Shown here: piece by piece, positions 1 through 12,320 of the stretch
How the letters are laid out: each line of letters begins with the position of its first letter
Numbering within the stretch: position 1 is the first letter of the stretch
Notes under the pieces: generated by a model
The model's database searches: none
What the model saw: the letters and a program-made list of their open reading frames with translations, nothing else
What the model was told of the DNA's origin: nothing
Position numbers and translations under genes: made by a program
Source of the DNA: Tanypteryx hageni
Lineage: Eukaryota; Arthropoda; Insecta; Odonata; Petaluridae
NCBI GenBank assembly: GCA_028673005.1
Contig: CM054114.1
Location: 130,840,470-130,904,469, forward strand
DNA: 64,000 bases
Direction of reading: 5' to 3'

Positions 1-137
1 CAGTGTATCAGAATTTCTCAGGAATGCAGGTGATAAGTGCACTTCAAAATGTGGTGCTTAGATTTAGGAAAAATGTTTAACTATAACAATTTGAAGTTCA
101 ATTTATGCTTTGCTCATGAATACTTTTTTCATGACAG

Positions 138-3100
138 CCCAATTATACTGCGATCATTGAGACATGCAATTTGTGGAGAAATTATGGAGACATCCAGGAC
201 TCCTGGAATGATGTTGCAGGTATCATAGAGTTCTATGCCAAGACTCAGGATGAGATAGTAGGTTATGCTGGACCAGGGCATTGGAATGACCCTGACATGG
301 TATGTTATGATTCAAGGATATTACATCTCTTTAAATGCTAACAAGAATGTTGAAATTTATGTTGCTATTTAGCTGTTTATATAGAGCAGGGCAGATAGTC
401 AATTTCCTTGACTCTCATGGAAATTTTCTTGAAACTAATTATTCATTAAAAACATTATAGAATATGTTTAGTTTGCTCTGTGAGAATCTTGCTGAAATTA
501 TAAAAAAAGTTAATGCACAGAGTAATTTGTTAAATGCACATTTTTACTTGCAGTTGATCATTGGGAACTATGGGCTGAGCAAGGAACAGAGTAAATCTCA
601 GATGGCATTGTGGGCCATTATGGCATCTCCTCTTATCATGTCAAATGATCTCCGCACAGTTGGTCCTGAGTTCAAAGCCATCCTCCAAAATAAGAAAGTC
701 ATTGCTGTAAATCAAGATCCACTTGGAATACAAGGCAGACGATTATATAAGGTAAGAAATACTATAACATGTTTAATGGTGCATAATGATGGGACATGCG
801 GATACAAAATTTGTGGCCTAATTTAAATTAGTAGTTTCAACTGAATGCCTTGATGTGAGATGTATTCATTTATGAACATTGGCATCTGCTACACTTTATC
901 ATACTTCATATGACAATGAGTTCTGAATGGAAGAGAAATTATCAAGGCTTTGTCAGCCATCCCCTTTTCTGTAGTGTCAAGAGATATGCATAGTCAGTTA
1001 TTAAGATTATCTACATTTCCTTATGTGGACAGGATTAAAGAAATGATGACTTTATAAATATAAATTTGGGATGCTCACTGGTTCCATGACATTTCTCCCA
1101 AAGCACTTCACCCACAAACACTTCACCCATGAGAAGTTTCATCCAAAGACCTTTCATCCATGCCTTTTCACCCATAGGTTTTTTGCCCACAGTCCAGTTC
1201 ACCCACATAACGTTTCACCCAAAGACATTTCATCCATTGTTTTTGGCTCATGCTTCAATTTAAATGTTAAAAATTTAATTGAATCTATTATAGAAGGAAT
1301 TTTACTAATAGAATAGAATATCAAGGTAATTATTATTTAATTATTATTGTAGCAATGTAAACAATACACAGAAAGAGGAAGAGGAAGAAAACATTTTATT
1401 ATTAAATGTACTATTTTACCGAAGCTAAGGTAGTTGAAATTACCTACTTATAAAAATTCATTTTATTAAAGTTGTAGTCTATTGACCATCAAAATTACAA
1501 ATACAAAGCGTATTCTTCTACAAAATAATATGCGTGTGTAAAAATTCATTTTCTTTAATAGTCTGTTGGATGTCAAAATTACAATTACAAAGCGTATTCT
1601 TTTCCTTCCAAATTCATAATTACCAAATAGTGAAACGTCCCATGGGTGAAGTGTACGGGTGAAATGACCCGTGGGAGAAGTGTCTGTGGGTGAAACGTCC
1701 AGTGGGTGAAACGTCCAGTGGGTGAAACAACCCATGGATGAAGTGCTTTGAGTGAAATGTCTGGATACCTTATCACTTTGTGCTGTATAAAAGCAAGAAT
1801 GCAAAGAATCGAACTATATATGATTTGACTGTACAGGTAACTCTCGTTTTACGAACTAGTTAGGTTCCGAGAAAACATTCGTAAATCAAAAGTAGAATTA
1901 GCAAAATACTGTAACATGTATAAATAATAAATGGCAATTGAATATTTTCCTTAAGTTAAAACAAATCCTCTTTGTCATATAATCTCCATGCAACTCCCTC
2001 TGATTAAAAAATCACGTACGATTCCTGCATTTTCCGGCTGCTAGACACCCTGTACATCTTATATTCACATATGCATATTCATATTTTTACTGTATAAATG
2101 CAAAATAAGAAAGAAAATAATAAATTTTTTTACCTTAACCTAGATACATAGATATTGCACTAACATTTGCTGAGATGGATTGATAGTACATTTAGCCAAC
2201 CCAAGTCGACAACCAATATCTGTGATTCGTTCACCTTTTTCAAGACGATTTATTACATCTAACTTCAGGTTAAGTGTTATTGTTTTTCTTTACCTCTTCA
2301 TTGCGGTTGCAGCAGGATAAAAAGATTTATGTTTTTCTCTCATTTTCCGAATCCACCCGAATCACATGCGCAGTGTAACAACTGCGCAGCGGAGACTGTG
2401 CAGATGGAATGCGCATGCACTGTCGGCAATGTAAATAAAAAATCACTACGAATTCATAATTAACCGTGTTTGTTAAAGCAAAAATACGTAAAACAAACAT
2501 ATGTAAAACGAGAGTTACCTGTATTATATGTTTGTCTTTTTTGAGAAGATCAGCCCAACTTTATTTAACTACTAAAAACAGTTTTCTGTTAATATTCATT
2601 AACAGATTAATTCATTGGCTGATCATAAATTCCTCTGTACAAACAATTCACATTGGATTGGCTGGATACTGAAGGATGCAAGTTTGAATAAGATATTTAG
2701 TTTTATTCTGCATTCACTTATGAAAAAGAGTAGAGTACAGAACTAAATCAGTTAAAGAAATTGACTGAAAGTAATTGGTTCCATAGTTTTATGTACAAGT
2801 AGTTAAATAGGGTCCCAGTAGGCTGGATATTTGATTTGTAACTTGAGGAACCATTAAAGGTATAAGATAGTTGACATCATCGCCTATAGATATGAAGGCT
2901 TCCTCAAGAATAAGTTATGGCATTTATTCTTCAAGTTATAATGACTGATTTGTTTTGTGCATTTGATATAATTCTAAAGTCATTACAGTTGATAAATATT
3001 AATTAAAGTTATACAGTTTGCTGGAAAAGTAAATTTTGTTATGTTACAGATTAACAATGTAGACATCTGGGTCCGTCCAATATCCCCAGTGATCAATGGT

Positions 3101-3786
3101 CAATATTCCTATGCAATTGCTTTCCTTAATCGCCGAACTGATGGGACACCATTTAGGACAACTATCTCACTAGAGAATTTGGGTCTGAAGAATCCAGCAG
3201 GATATGAATTTGAGGTAGGTTTTAGAAAAGTAATCCTAGTGCTGTTTTATACTTTTGCATACAAAAATATTAATCAAGCTTATGTTCAGTGGCTTTTCTC
3301 AATACATCTTTCTCTCTTTTTGCATTGTGGATTGCCTTAAAAAAGAAATTGAAAATCTGGCATGCAGCAGTACTTCTTTTATGATATATGTATTATATAC
3401 AAGGCTTTTCCAATTATAACCAATGCATTCAGTTAATTTTAGCTGTTATTCCTCACAATAAAAAATATATAACAGTAACATTACAGTCTGCCAAAATTAA
3501 TAGTATTGGTGTACATTCATTCACTAAATAATTTTTAACTTGCAGGAATTATTTGATGATGTATCCATGGGAGTATTGAAGCCATCTGAATCGATCACAG
3601 TGAGAATCAATCCAACAGGTAAGGTCATTAATGCTGAACAAGCTGGGGAATTTAACTACTAAGTTCATCATGTTTAGGTAATTACAATCATTTGTTGTTT
3701 CAGGGGTAAAAATATTCCGAGCTGATGTGAAAGTAATGTCTGAAGATGATAGCATAAGGCCACACATACATCACATGGAAGAGTGA
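138..3786 (+). CDS. alpha-galactosidase / alpha-N-acetylgalactosaminidase (GH27), 3' part of gene, five exons
   Basis: Exons 138-299, 554-751, 3050-3214, 3546-3618 and 3704-3786 join in frame with GT-AG introns (254, 2298, 331 and 85 bp) to give 226 C-terminal residues and a TGA stop. The family hydrolyses terminal alpha-linked galactose or N-acetylgalactosamine from glycolipids and glycoproteins in the lysosome. Exon 138-299 encodes [14 protein letters not shown], whose GDI aspartate aligns with the family's acid/base residue, and ends in [11 protein letters not shown]. Exon 554-751 encodes [18 protein letters not shown] and VNQDPLG, the end of the TIM barrel. The last three exons form the C-terminal beta domain, ending around [12 protein letters not shown]. 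The catalytic nucleophile, signal peptide and the residues that separate GLA from NAGA specificity lie upstream of the window, so the substrate cannot be assigned. All splice phases are consistent and no disruption is seen. Confidence 0.93.
1080..1769. mobile_element. small foldback element with minisatellite arms
   Basis: The element lies in the second visible intron of the galactosidase gene. The left arm (about 1080-1245) is a degenerate tandem repeat with the word TTTCACCCA about every 14-16 bases. The right arm (about 1630-1769) is the same repeat inverted (TGGGTGAAACGTCC). The outer ends match as inverted repeats: GACATTTC followed by AAAGCACTTCA is found reading inward from both sides. 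The spacer contains a direct repeat of roughly 60-100 bp (near 1455-1520 and 1550-1600, sharing TACAAAGCGTATTCTT). No transposase is present. A weak, partly mismatched target duplication around TCACT flanks it. Confidence 0.6.
1834..2521 (-). mobile_element. Tigger/pogo-type DNA transposon, internally deleted
   Basis: Perfect 19-bp terminal inverted repeats, CAGGTAACTCTCGTTTTAC at 1834-1852 and its complement at 2503-2521, are flanked by TA on both sides (1832-1833, 2522-2523), the Tc1/mariner superfamily target site. Read on the minus strand, about 2350-2170 encodes a decayed transposase N-terminus. It contains a helix-turn-helix-like stretch, [19 protein letters not shown], typical of Tigger/pogo transposases, with a stop just upstream. 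The catalytic DDE part is missing. The 688-bp length indicates a non-autonomous derivative. Confidence 0.85.
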
Positions 3787-3862
3787 TTGAAGTGCTGACT
3801 AATATCAATATAAAGAAGTATTTTTTTAATATGTTTAGGTATTACAATTGTAAATGAAGTAT

Positions 3863-3868
3863 AATAAA
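3863..3868 (+). terminator. candidate polyadenylation signal of the galactosidase gene
   Basis: AATAAA lies about 80 bases after the TGA stop at 3784-3786, a normal 3'UTR distance. No experimental end is known. Confidence 0.5.
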
Positions 3869-4026
3869 AAGGAAATACCTGTATTATCCTAATTTGTTGT
3901 TCTATGGTTATTATTAGGTGGACTATGCAAATAAGACCAATGAAAAAGATAGTTTGAAATAATCTATTAATCAAATTAGATTCTTTAATTTTACTTGATT
4001 TTTAGGCAGCTATTGTACTAATTTTT

Positions 4027-4933
4027 AGGCATTCATTACCAGCAAAGCGGTAATAGTGGAACGCCTTATGGGCACGTCTGGCATCCGTCCGTCGTAACTT
4101 TCATCTCCTAAACAGCTGGATCGATTTTAATTTAATTAAGTATGAGTGATAGTTATTAAAATTTATTGCCCAATTGTGATTTTCAACTGAATCTGTCAAT
4201 TAGAACTTCCACTTTACGTAATTACTTTAATAAACTTATACTCATATCTCGTTAAATGTCATCTGTCAAGCAACAATGAAATATCAAACTTTTATTTCCC
4301 TAGCTCTTACATGACCTGTAAAGTATAGATTAAAAAATTATTCAGATAAAGAATAACATTTACTACAAGAAAGTGTGTGAGGCCACGTTTCGGAGATAAA
4401 AATTTGATAAAATCCCAAGCAAAACATTGCATATTTTGTTTACATCGATTGCTAAGATGGTTCTCTCAGCAAACAACAATTAAAAATCCATATATTTCTC
4501 TCCCATTCTCTTATATGATCTGTGAGGTATAGATTAAAAAATTTATTTGGATTGAGAACATTTACTACAAGATGGTCCAGAGACCACATAATTATCACTT
4601 ATAGTTTTGGAGATAAAAATTCAAAAATCCTGAGCAAAACATTGCATATATTTTGTTTACATCGATGGCGAAGATGGTTCTCTCGGCAAACAACAATTAA
4701 AAATCCATATATTTCTCTCCCATTCTCTTATATTATCTGTGAGGTATAGATTAAAAAATGTATTTGGATAGAGAACAGCATTTACTTCAATATAGACCCC
4801 AGGACTACAGTTTTGGGGATAAAAATTCAAGAATCGCATAATCTTTTGATACTTTTCCATATGTATTTCCCATTAAGAACATCTTTGAAATCTCTGTGTA
4901 TTCCATTTATGGAGTATACTTTTCCATCTTGTT
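4027..4933 (-). mobile_element. Helentron-like non-autonomous element, family M, copy 1
   Basis: This 907-bp repeat is the inverted counterpart of 61066-61972, also 907 bp. Read on the minus strand it begins AACAAGATGG and ends with a hairpin (TTACC/GGTAA arms) followed by GCCT-AA. It is inserted between T residues with no target duplication. These are features of Helentron-associated elements of the DINE-1 kind. The interior contains two to three tandem units of roughly 180 bp, near 4290-4800, each carrying CAAACAACAATTAAAAATCC or a variant. No coding capacity. Confidence 0.7.
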
Positions 4934-5125
4934 TTTTAGTTTTATCACATTAGCAGGTGATTCTAATCTGTCTACATCTGAGAGGACAAATGCAGGTGAC
5001 TGAGTGCTGGAGGATTCTCTGCAACTGTGTGTTGCATTACTCTATGGTTAGTGTTAATATTACAGCCATAGTTCATTTGTGAAAAATTTTAGCCATCCAA
5101 TGACCAACTTTGGAATTTCCCAATA

Positions 5126-5315
5126 CAGAACTGTTAGAATATGACTAAATTATGACGCCTATGTTATTTTGCGGCTTAGTTATTTGTTAATTCAGTATCT
5201 TACAGCTTTAATTTGTTAAACAGAACTGTTAGAATATAACTAAATTATGATGCCTATGTTATTTTGCATCTTAGTTATTTTTTAATTCAGTATCTTACAG
5301 CTTTAATTTGTTAAA
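5126..5315. repeat. two-copy 95-bp tandem duplication
   Basis: 5126-5220 and 5221-5315 are near-identical units starting CAGAACTGTTAGAATAT and ending AATTTGTTAAA. They differ mainly where copy 1 has a CpG (GACGCC, GCGGC) and copy 2 has TG or CA (GATGCC, GCATC). No gene is associated. Confidence 0.85.
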
Positions 5316-5770
5316 CTGATTATATTGTATAGTCATATATTGATCTCCTTTCCTTTTTACAGAAATATTGTTATAGTTTTCATTTGTTATTTTAATAGTT
5401 CCTTGTCACCATGTTTTTTAAAAACCCAACAACATATCAGATACTCTGGAACAGGTGTAAACATTTTACAGACTGCTTCAACAAATCTGAAGACAGCAAA
5501 AGGTATCCATTAAAGTTATTATATTGTATAGTCATATATTGTATTGATTACCTTTACTTTGTACTGAAATGTTTTTATAGCTTTCATTATTTTTTTTTAG
5601 TTCCTTGTCACCATGTTTTTTTAAATATGGTCACTCTTCATGGTCCTGATTCTGTCTGAGAGCCGTACTGTTGAGGATGGAGTTGCTTGAACCTCAACAA
5701 CAGATAAGATGTCTTGGGACATTTCACAGACTGCTTCAACGAAAATGAAGAGCGAAAAGTATAGGTATAG
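5316..5770. repeat. degenerate direct repeats of about 200 bp
   Basis: The block TTATATTGTATAGTCATATA ... CCTTGTCACCATG occurs at about 5318-5422 and again at about 5519-5625. The words CAGACTGCTTCAAC followed by GAAGA recur near 5467 and 5727. This is an old tandem repeat with no open frame. Confidence 0.6.
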
Positions 5771-6926
5771 AGATTAGGGCTTAGATAGCTCTTGCAACCC
5801 CAGAGCAGGGATGTGCTACCTTTTTCCGATGGTGTACTGAATTAGCATTTCTGAGCACCTCACTGGGTCCTATTTGTGTTGGGCTGCATTGGAAGTCTCA
5901 GATGATCAGATGGTTCGATGGGCCACATCAGACTTGAACCATTAAGAGGTCGATCAGTATTTTATTACGTAAAGAGTAGAACATGGTCGTTTTAACCTTA
6001 TTGGAAAATTTTAAAGAAATGAAATAAATAGAAACGCTTCACGAATAGGTTTGGTAAATGAACTTTTGGTCTTTAAAGAATTACAGAAGCACTTCTCAAT
6101 TTCAACAATTTGATCGAGAATTGCACATAGCGGCATCCTACCTTGAGTGAGCAGAGGGAGGGATTGACACGTGTATCCCATGGAACGGACAAAACTGCCT
6201 CGAGAAGCGAGGCACGGTGTTAGGCACCACAGGCGCCAGTGGCTGAACCCATAGTATAATTGTGCTTATCAATTATTTCAGTCATTTATTACCAGTTTTT
6301 TATGCACCCATTTAGTGACTCCAATGACTCTCCAATGTATGATTCATTTGAGTTAGTGGCAATATGATGCAGCTGGAATGGCAATCCACTGCTACATATC
6401 ATCAGATTCAATTGGGGAACGGTAAACCAGTTTGTGGCATCAGTATACTCTTTCAAAAGGCTCAAAGGGGTGGACACTGCTTTGGTGTTCATTCTGAAGG
6501 ACAGAATGCTGCTCCCAGCAAAATTCGGAGTGGGAGAAGTCCCAGAGTATTCGAACTTAGGTCCACTGGGTGTAAGGTCAGCACTCAGCAAATACACCAA
6601 TTCACTCCGAGTTTGAATTTTCGAAGTCTAATATATTTTGGAATATTTGTACCATATATAGTTCAAAAGAACTTCTGGGAGATCCGTAAATCACCTCTTT
6701 TTATCAGAAATTCAGACAATATTATTCTGAAAAACCAATGATTTATAAAACTTGATAACATTCTCCGGGCATAATGGTTTGAATGCGCACCTCACCAGAG
6801 CAATATTTGTTTTATTTATAACATTAACAATATAGTTTAGAAGAGCAGTTTTCCTTGATAGCAATTGTAAATGGAAAATTTATCCGATTATTTTACTATT
6901 GTTTTGTGCACAATTTCCTTGTTTTT
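5771..6926. other. unassigned intergenic sequence
   Basis: A short plus-strand open stretch near 6434-6616 exists but matches no family I recognise, and stops surround it. Nothing else supported is seen here. Confidence 0.4.
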
Positions 6927-7255
6927 AGGCTTATTTCCAAAGGAAACAGCCTTATGAAATGGTCCTGTCTGTGGTGGTGTCTGTCCCCTACTAACAAGTT
7001 TTGCACCAATGGTTTCTTTAATACTTTAAAATTTCTTAAAATTTTGATATTGGAGCAGGATTTGTACTGTTCTAAAGTGAATAGAATGTAGATTCTACTT
7101 CTTATCACAGAGTTTTGATAATTGGTCATATTTTCTTGAATTTCTACTAAAAATAGCGGTTTTGTGTTTTAAATCTTATTTTGTCAGATTGTTGCCATGT
7201 AGACTATTATTACCAAACTCAGCTTGAGCATAGATGAGTGAGCAATTGGGTTATT

Positions 7256-8526
7256 AGGCTACCTTCCAAAAAATGGAAAGTAGTCTTATGAGATTGCCTC
7301 AGTGTCCGTGTGTGTGTGTCTCACCCTAACATCTTCTTCATGAATGAACTGATTTCAACTAAATTTGATGCATAGAATAGTCTTATAAATTAATGACCAA
7401 AATGATGTATTTGGACCGGATCGACTAAGCAGGGGTGCCACAATTGCAAAGTTCAACTCTTCGGTAATTATGAATTTTGAAGAAATTGGCTAAACTGATT
7501 TCAACGAAATTTTGTATGAAGTAGGCATGCAACATAAAATAACAAAATCAAGATGCTTAGTATAGATATAGAAAGCAGGGCTTTCACAATACAAGGGATA
7601 AAAAAATTATTTTTACATGTATTTGTGTTGAACTGTTGACATCAATTTTAACCAAATTTAATACTTTTAATATACACATATATACAAAACCATAATAGCA
7701 TATGAGGAAGACGAATCCCCCAAGCTAGGGCTCTCTCTCAAGAGATCACAGCGTGACAGCTGCTCTACCGAGTACAACACCCCGCCCAGTACCCAAGTCG
7801 TCTACAGAAGATTCCGAGACCCGACGCCATACTGTAACCTTCACCCATGTTCGACCGTTGGAGGGAGGCATCCCGACAGGGCTGTATACCCTCTGGGTGC
7901 CCCGATTCCCTGTCTGGCAATTAAACCAAATCAGCCAAAAAGTGGTGCCACAATTATAAATTCAACTCTTTCAGTAATTAAGGATTTGGAAGGAATTGGC
8001 TGAATGGATTTCAATTAAATTTTGTATGTAAGATTTGTACAACATACCATAATGAAATCAAGATCTTAAAAGTGGAACTAAAGAGCAGGAATACCACAAT
8101 AAAAAGTTAAATAATATATTTTACACATTTCTAGAGAACTGTCCTCATGGATTTTAATCAAATATAGTATATTTAATCACCATATAAATAAATAACCAAA
8201 ATGTCAAATTTCAACTGGGTTGATTAACAGCGCTACCATAATATCAATGTTAGAATTTTTCTGTAACTATGAATTTGGAAGGTATTGGCTTGAATGGATT
8301 TCAAAGAACTTTCATTTGTAGGCTGAGTATAGAATGGCAAAATGAGATGAATATGTTTAGAACAGATCACAATATGAGGAAAATTAGTTTTCTGATTTCA
8401 AAGCAAATACATTACTATATGTTTATACTACGGCGAATTTGACAAAAAGCACCTGTGTACTTGTGATATATTAAAATTGTATTGAAAGGAAAGTAAGTGG
8501 ATTACTTCTTTCGAGAACTACTTGTT
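7256..8526 (-). mobile_element. Helentron-like element, family C, nested in family A copy 1
   Basis: The insert starts AGGCTACC with a hairpin (TCC/GGA with CTAC/GTAG arms) and ends CTACTTGTT. Removing it restores GGTTATT-TTCTTTT, exactly as in the empty copy at 54 kb. It contains repeated degenerate units of about 200 bp (ACTGATTTCAA ... AATTTTGTATG) and a GC-rich segment at about 7700-7930. No coding sequence. Confidence 0.65.
7706..7775 (-). ncRNA. possible tRNA-like remnant (pseudo-tRNA or SINE head)
   Basis: On the minus strand a GGTAGAGCAGC word (A-box/D-arm-like, 7759-7769) is followed about 50 bases later by GGGATTCGTCTTCC (7705-7718), which partly resembles a B box. The surrounding 230 bases are markedly more GC- and CpG-rich than the host repeat, suggesting a later insertion. 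I could not fold a full cloverleaf by eye. Confidence 0.2.
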
Positions 8527-8885
8527 TTCTTTTCCACATGACTACACTTCAGCAATGGACAGTTGATTCATACATATTAGCATATAAACAGTAACATTTA
8601 TTAAATTCGTTTATTTAAAAAAATACTTGCAAAATATAATATCAGAAAGAAATTTTGGCATTGGTTTTAGTATTTTTAACCTCCTCTATTAATTTGTTTT
8701 TCAATTTTTCTCTATCGTTGATAAACTATGAATTACAAATGGTATTTATGGTATGAGAATTCTTTGGAAAGACTAACACATACTGAAACATTTCCTGTCA
8801 ATATAAGTAATCAATTCAGGATGCCAACTTTGGGAAACCAGCCTGCATTAGTCGTGGTTTGGACTTCTTGTAGTTACGCATTATA

Positions 8886-9868
8886 AGAGGTGGCGCCTAT
8901 GCAGTGCTGGCGCCTATTTAAAGGTCGTGCCTACTATTAGGTGGCGCCAATACAAAGTTGGCACTTATTTAAAGGTGGCACCTCTCAAATATTAACGATG
9001 GTGGTGGTTTCTATTCACCGGTGACGCCTAATTTAAGTGGCGCCTATTCAAAAGTGGGGCCTATTCAAACGGGGCGCCTATTGAAAGGTGGCGACTATGT
9101 ATGGATGCTTATTTTAAGGTGGCACCTATTTTTAGGTGCGCCTATTCCAGGGTGGCGCCTTTTTGAAGTTAGCGCTTATTCTTGGGTTTCGCCTTTTCAA
9201 ATGTGGAGCCAATTTAATGGTGGCACCTTTTTTAAGGTAGCGCTATTTCTTGGGTGGCGCCTATTTAACGTGGCGCTTATTTTTATGTAGCGCCTATACA
9301 AATATGCCCTCTATGTAAATTCGGCGCTTATTTTAAGGTGGCACATATTCATGAGTGGCGTATATTTTTGGGTGTCGCCTATGTTGATTTGGCGTTTATT
9401 TTAAGGTAACGCTTATTCTTGGGTGGCAGCTATTTTCTGGTGGCGCTTATTCTCAGATGGCGCCTATTTTACGGTGGCGCCTATTCTTTGGTGCGCCTAA
9501 TTTCGGGTGGCTCCCATTTTAATGTGGCTCCTATTTGAAGGTGGCGCCTGTTCTTGGTTGGCGCCCGTTATAAGGTGGCGCTTATTCTTGAGTGGCTCCT
9601 GTTTTAAGGAGGCGTTTGTATTATGGTGGAGCTTATTGTTGTGCGGCGCCATTTTTAAGGTGGCGCTTATTATTTGGTGGAGCCTCCTTTCGGTTGGCGC
9701 TTATTCCTTGGTGGCACCTATTTTAAGGTGGCGTTTATTTTAAGGTGGCGCTTATTTTTTAGTGGAGCCTATTTTCGGGTGGCGCATATTCTTGTATGGA
9801 GCCTATTTCAAAATGGCGTCTATTTAAAGGTGGCGCCTATTTCAAGTTTGCCCTAATTCTTGGGTGGC
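8886..9868. repeat. GGCGCC minisatellite array, left (inverted) arm
   Basis: A tandem array of a degenerate 17-bp unit reading GGTGGCGCCTATTTTAA on the plus strand. The GGCGCC core is retained in most units while the AT-rich linker varies (TTTTAA, TTCTTGG, TTCAAA). Long apparent reading frames through the array only reflect a 17-bp period free of stops; they are not genes. Confidence 0.95.
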
Positions 9869-12090
9869 GCCAAAAACGGGATCCACCCAAAAATAAGGGC
9901 CACCTTAATATAACCGCCACCTTAAAATAGGCGCCACCCAAGAATAAGCGGTACCTTAAAATAGGCGCCACCTTATAATAGGCGCCACCTTACAATAAGA
10001 ACCCTTGCATAGGCGCCGCTACAATATAGGTGCCACCTTTGAATATACGTCTCTTTTGAATAGACCCTACTTTTGAATAGGCGCCATTTTAAAATAGGCG
10101 CCTCTTAGAATAAGCCCCACCCAAGAATAGGCGCCACCCCAGAATAGGCACCACCTAAAATAGGCGCCACTTTAAAATAACCATCTATATAGGCGCCACC
10201 TTAAAATAGGCGCCATCTTAAAAATAAGCACAACTTTAATATATGCGTCTCCTTAAAATAGGCGCCACCCGAGAAAAGATGCCCCTTTAAAATAAGCGCC
10301 TCCTGAAAATAGGCGTCACCTTAAAGTAAGTGCCAATTTAAAATAAGCGCCACTTTAATATAGGCGCCTCCCAAAAATAAGCAACACCTAAAAAAAGAAC
10401 CGTTGCATAGTTGCCGCTGCAATATAGACGCCACCTTTGAATAGACCCCACTTTTGAACAGGCGCCACTTTAAAATAGGAGCCAACCATAATAAGCGCCA
10501 CCCCATGACAAGGCACCAACCAAAATTAGGCTCCACTTTAAAATAGGCGCCACTTTAAAATAAGCGCCACTTTAAAACAAGCGCCACTTTGAAATAAGCG
10601 CCATCTTAAAATAGGCGCCACCTTAATATTGGCGCAATCTAAGGATAGACGCCAAATTAAAATAAGCGCTACCCTAGAATAGGCGGAACCTTAAAATAAG
10701 CACACTAGCATAGGCGCCACTACAATATAGACGCCATTTTTGAATAGCCCCTCTTTTGAATAGGCGTTACCTTAAAATAGGAGCCACCCCATAATTGGCG
10801 CTTTGAAATAGGCGACACTTTAACATGGTCGCCATCCGGGAATAGGCGCCACTTTAAAATAGCCGCCATATTTGCTTATGCACTATCTCGTAGAAGGCGC
10901 CCCTTTAAAATAAGAGGCACCTTAAAATAGGCGCCACCCAAGAATAAACGCCAACATAAAATAGGCGCCACCTATAAATAGGCTCCACCTTTGAATATGA
11001 GCCTGCTGTGAATAGGCGCTACCCAAGCATAAGCGCCACCTTAATATAGGCGCCACCCGAGAATAGGCGCCAACTTAAAATATTCGCCATCTTTGAATAG
11101 GTGCCACTAAAAAATAAGCCACCTTAAAATAGGCACCACCCCAGAATAGGCGCCACCTTTAAATAGGCTCCACCTTTGAATATAAGCCAGCTGTGATTAG
11201 GCGCCACCCAAGAATAAGCGCCACCTTAATATAGGCGACACCCGAGGATAGGCACCCTCTTAATATAGGCGCCACCCGAGAATAGACGCCAACTTAAAAT
11301 AAGCGCCACATTTTAATATGTGCCACTGAAGAATAGGCGCCAGAGATGAATTGACACCACCTTTGAATTGGCGCCACCTTTGAATAGGCGGCACCAAAGG
11401 CTTAGCGCCACCCGAAACTATACGCCACCTTAAAATAAGCGCGACGCGAGAATAGGCGCTACATTAAATTAGGCGCTGCCTTAAAATAAGCGCCACCTTA
11501 AAATAAGCGCCACTCGAAAATTGGCGCCAAATTTACATAGAGGCCATCTTTGAATAGGCGCTACTTTAAAATAAGCGCAACGTTAAAATAGGTGCCACCC
11601 AAGAAAAAGCGCTACCTAAAAATAGTTGCCACCTTTAAATAGGCTCTACATTTGAATAGGAGCCACCTTTGAAAAGGTGACACCAAGAATAAGCGCCACC
11701 TTCAAATAGGCGCCACCCTTGAATAGGCGCCACCTTAAAATAAGCCTTCTTACATAGTCGCCACATTTCAATAGGCGCCCCGTTTGAATAGGCCCCACTT
11801 TTGAATAGGCGCCACCTTAAATTAGGCGTCACCGATAAATAGAAACCACCAACATCGTTGATAGGCGCCATATTTGATAGGCGCCACCTTAAAATAGGCG
11901 ACACATTAGAATATGTGACAACCTTGAATAGGCGCTACTGGTTAATAGGCGCCACCTTTGAAAAGGCGCCACCCTGGCATAGTCGCCACTTTAGAATAGG
12001 AGCTACGTTTGAATAGGTGCCACGTTTGAATAGGTGCCACAGTTGCATAGGCGCCACCTATGAAATGGTGCCCATTTTGAATAGGTTCCA
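9869..12090. repeat. GGCGCC minisatellite array, right arm
   Basis: This is the same 17-bp unit in the opposite orientation (AATAGGCGCCACCTTAA). It meets the left arm head-on around 9869-9890 with almost no spacer. Four linker variants recur: CCTTAAAATA, CCTTTGAATA, CCCGAGAATA and CCCAAGAATA. The last two differ by CpG to CpA. Confidence 0.95.
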
Positions 12091-12320
12091 GCTTTGCACC
12101 AGGGGTTTGAAACTCTTATGGGAGAATGGATAGCCAGCTTTTTCACGTAGTTGACTATGATGATACGGGGTCCACTAAATGCGCTGTAGTCGCAGCCATT
12201 TTTCTCTCTCTTTTCCATCTATTTCTCTCTATTTCTCTCTCTTTTCTCTCTATTTCTCTCTCTTTTCTCTCTATTTCTCTCTCTACCACATCACCACAAA
12301 ACCACACGTTCCTTGTGTAT
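12091..12320. repeat. CT-rich simple repeat and flanking unassigned sequence
   Basis: About 12203-12287 is a (TTTCTCTCTC)n-type pyrimidine tract. 12091-12202 shows nothing recognisable. The tract abuts the truncated end of the Jockey fragment. Confidence 0.7.

Larger units (their letters stand above)
6927..8872 (-). mobile_element. Helentron-like element, family A, copy 1, interrupted
   Basis: The halves 6927-7255 and 8527-8872 together match the uninterrupted copy at 54026-54868. The left end is a TTTCC/GGAAA hairpin next to TTAGGCT, which is the 3' end of the element on the minus strand. The right end is GGACTTCTTGTA. A GTCTG/GTCC-rich stretch follows the hairpin. The copy is CpG-poor compared with its relatives at 54 and 61 kb. 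Confidence 0.7.

Noticed and set aside
6289..6741. Candidate small genes on both strands near 6.3-6.7 kb
   Set aside because: The overlapping opposite-strand frames have no recognisable domain and sit between repeats.
9021..9856. Long open frames with WRLF..GGAYSKVAPI-like protein repeats
   Set aside because: They arise from translating the 17-bp GGCGCC repeat in successive frames; there is no start context or conserved protein, and the same peptide words appear on both strands.
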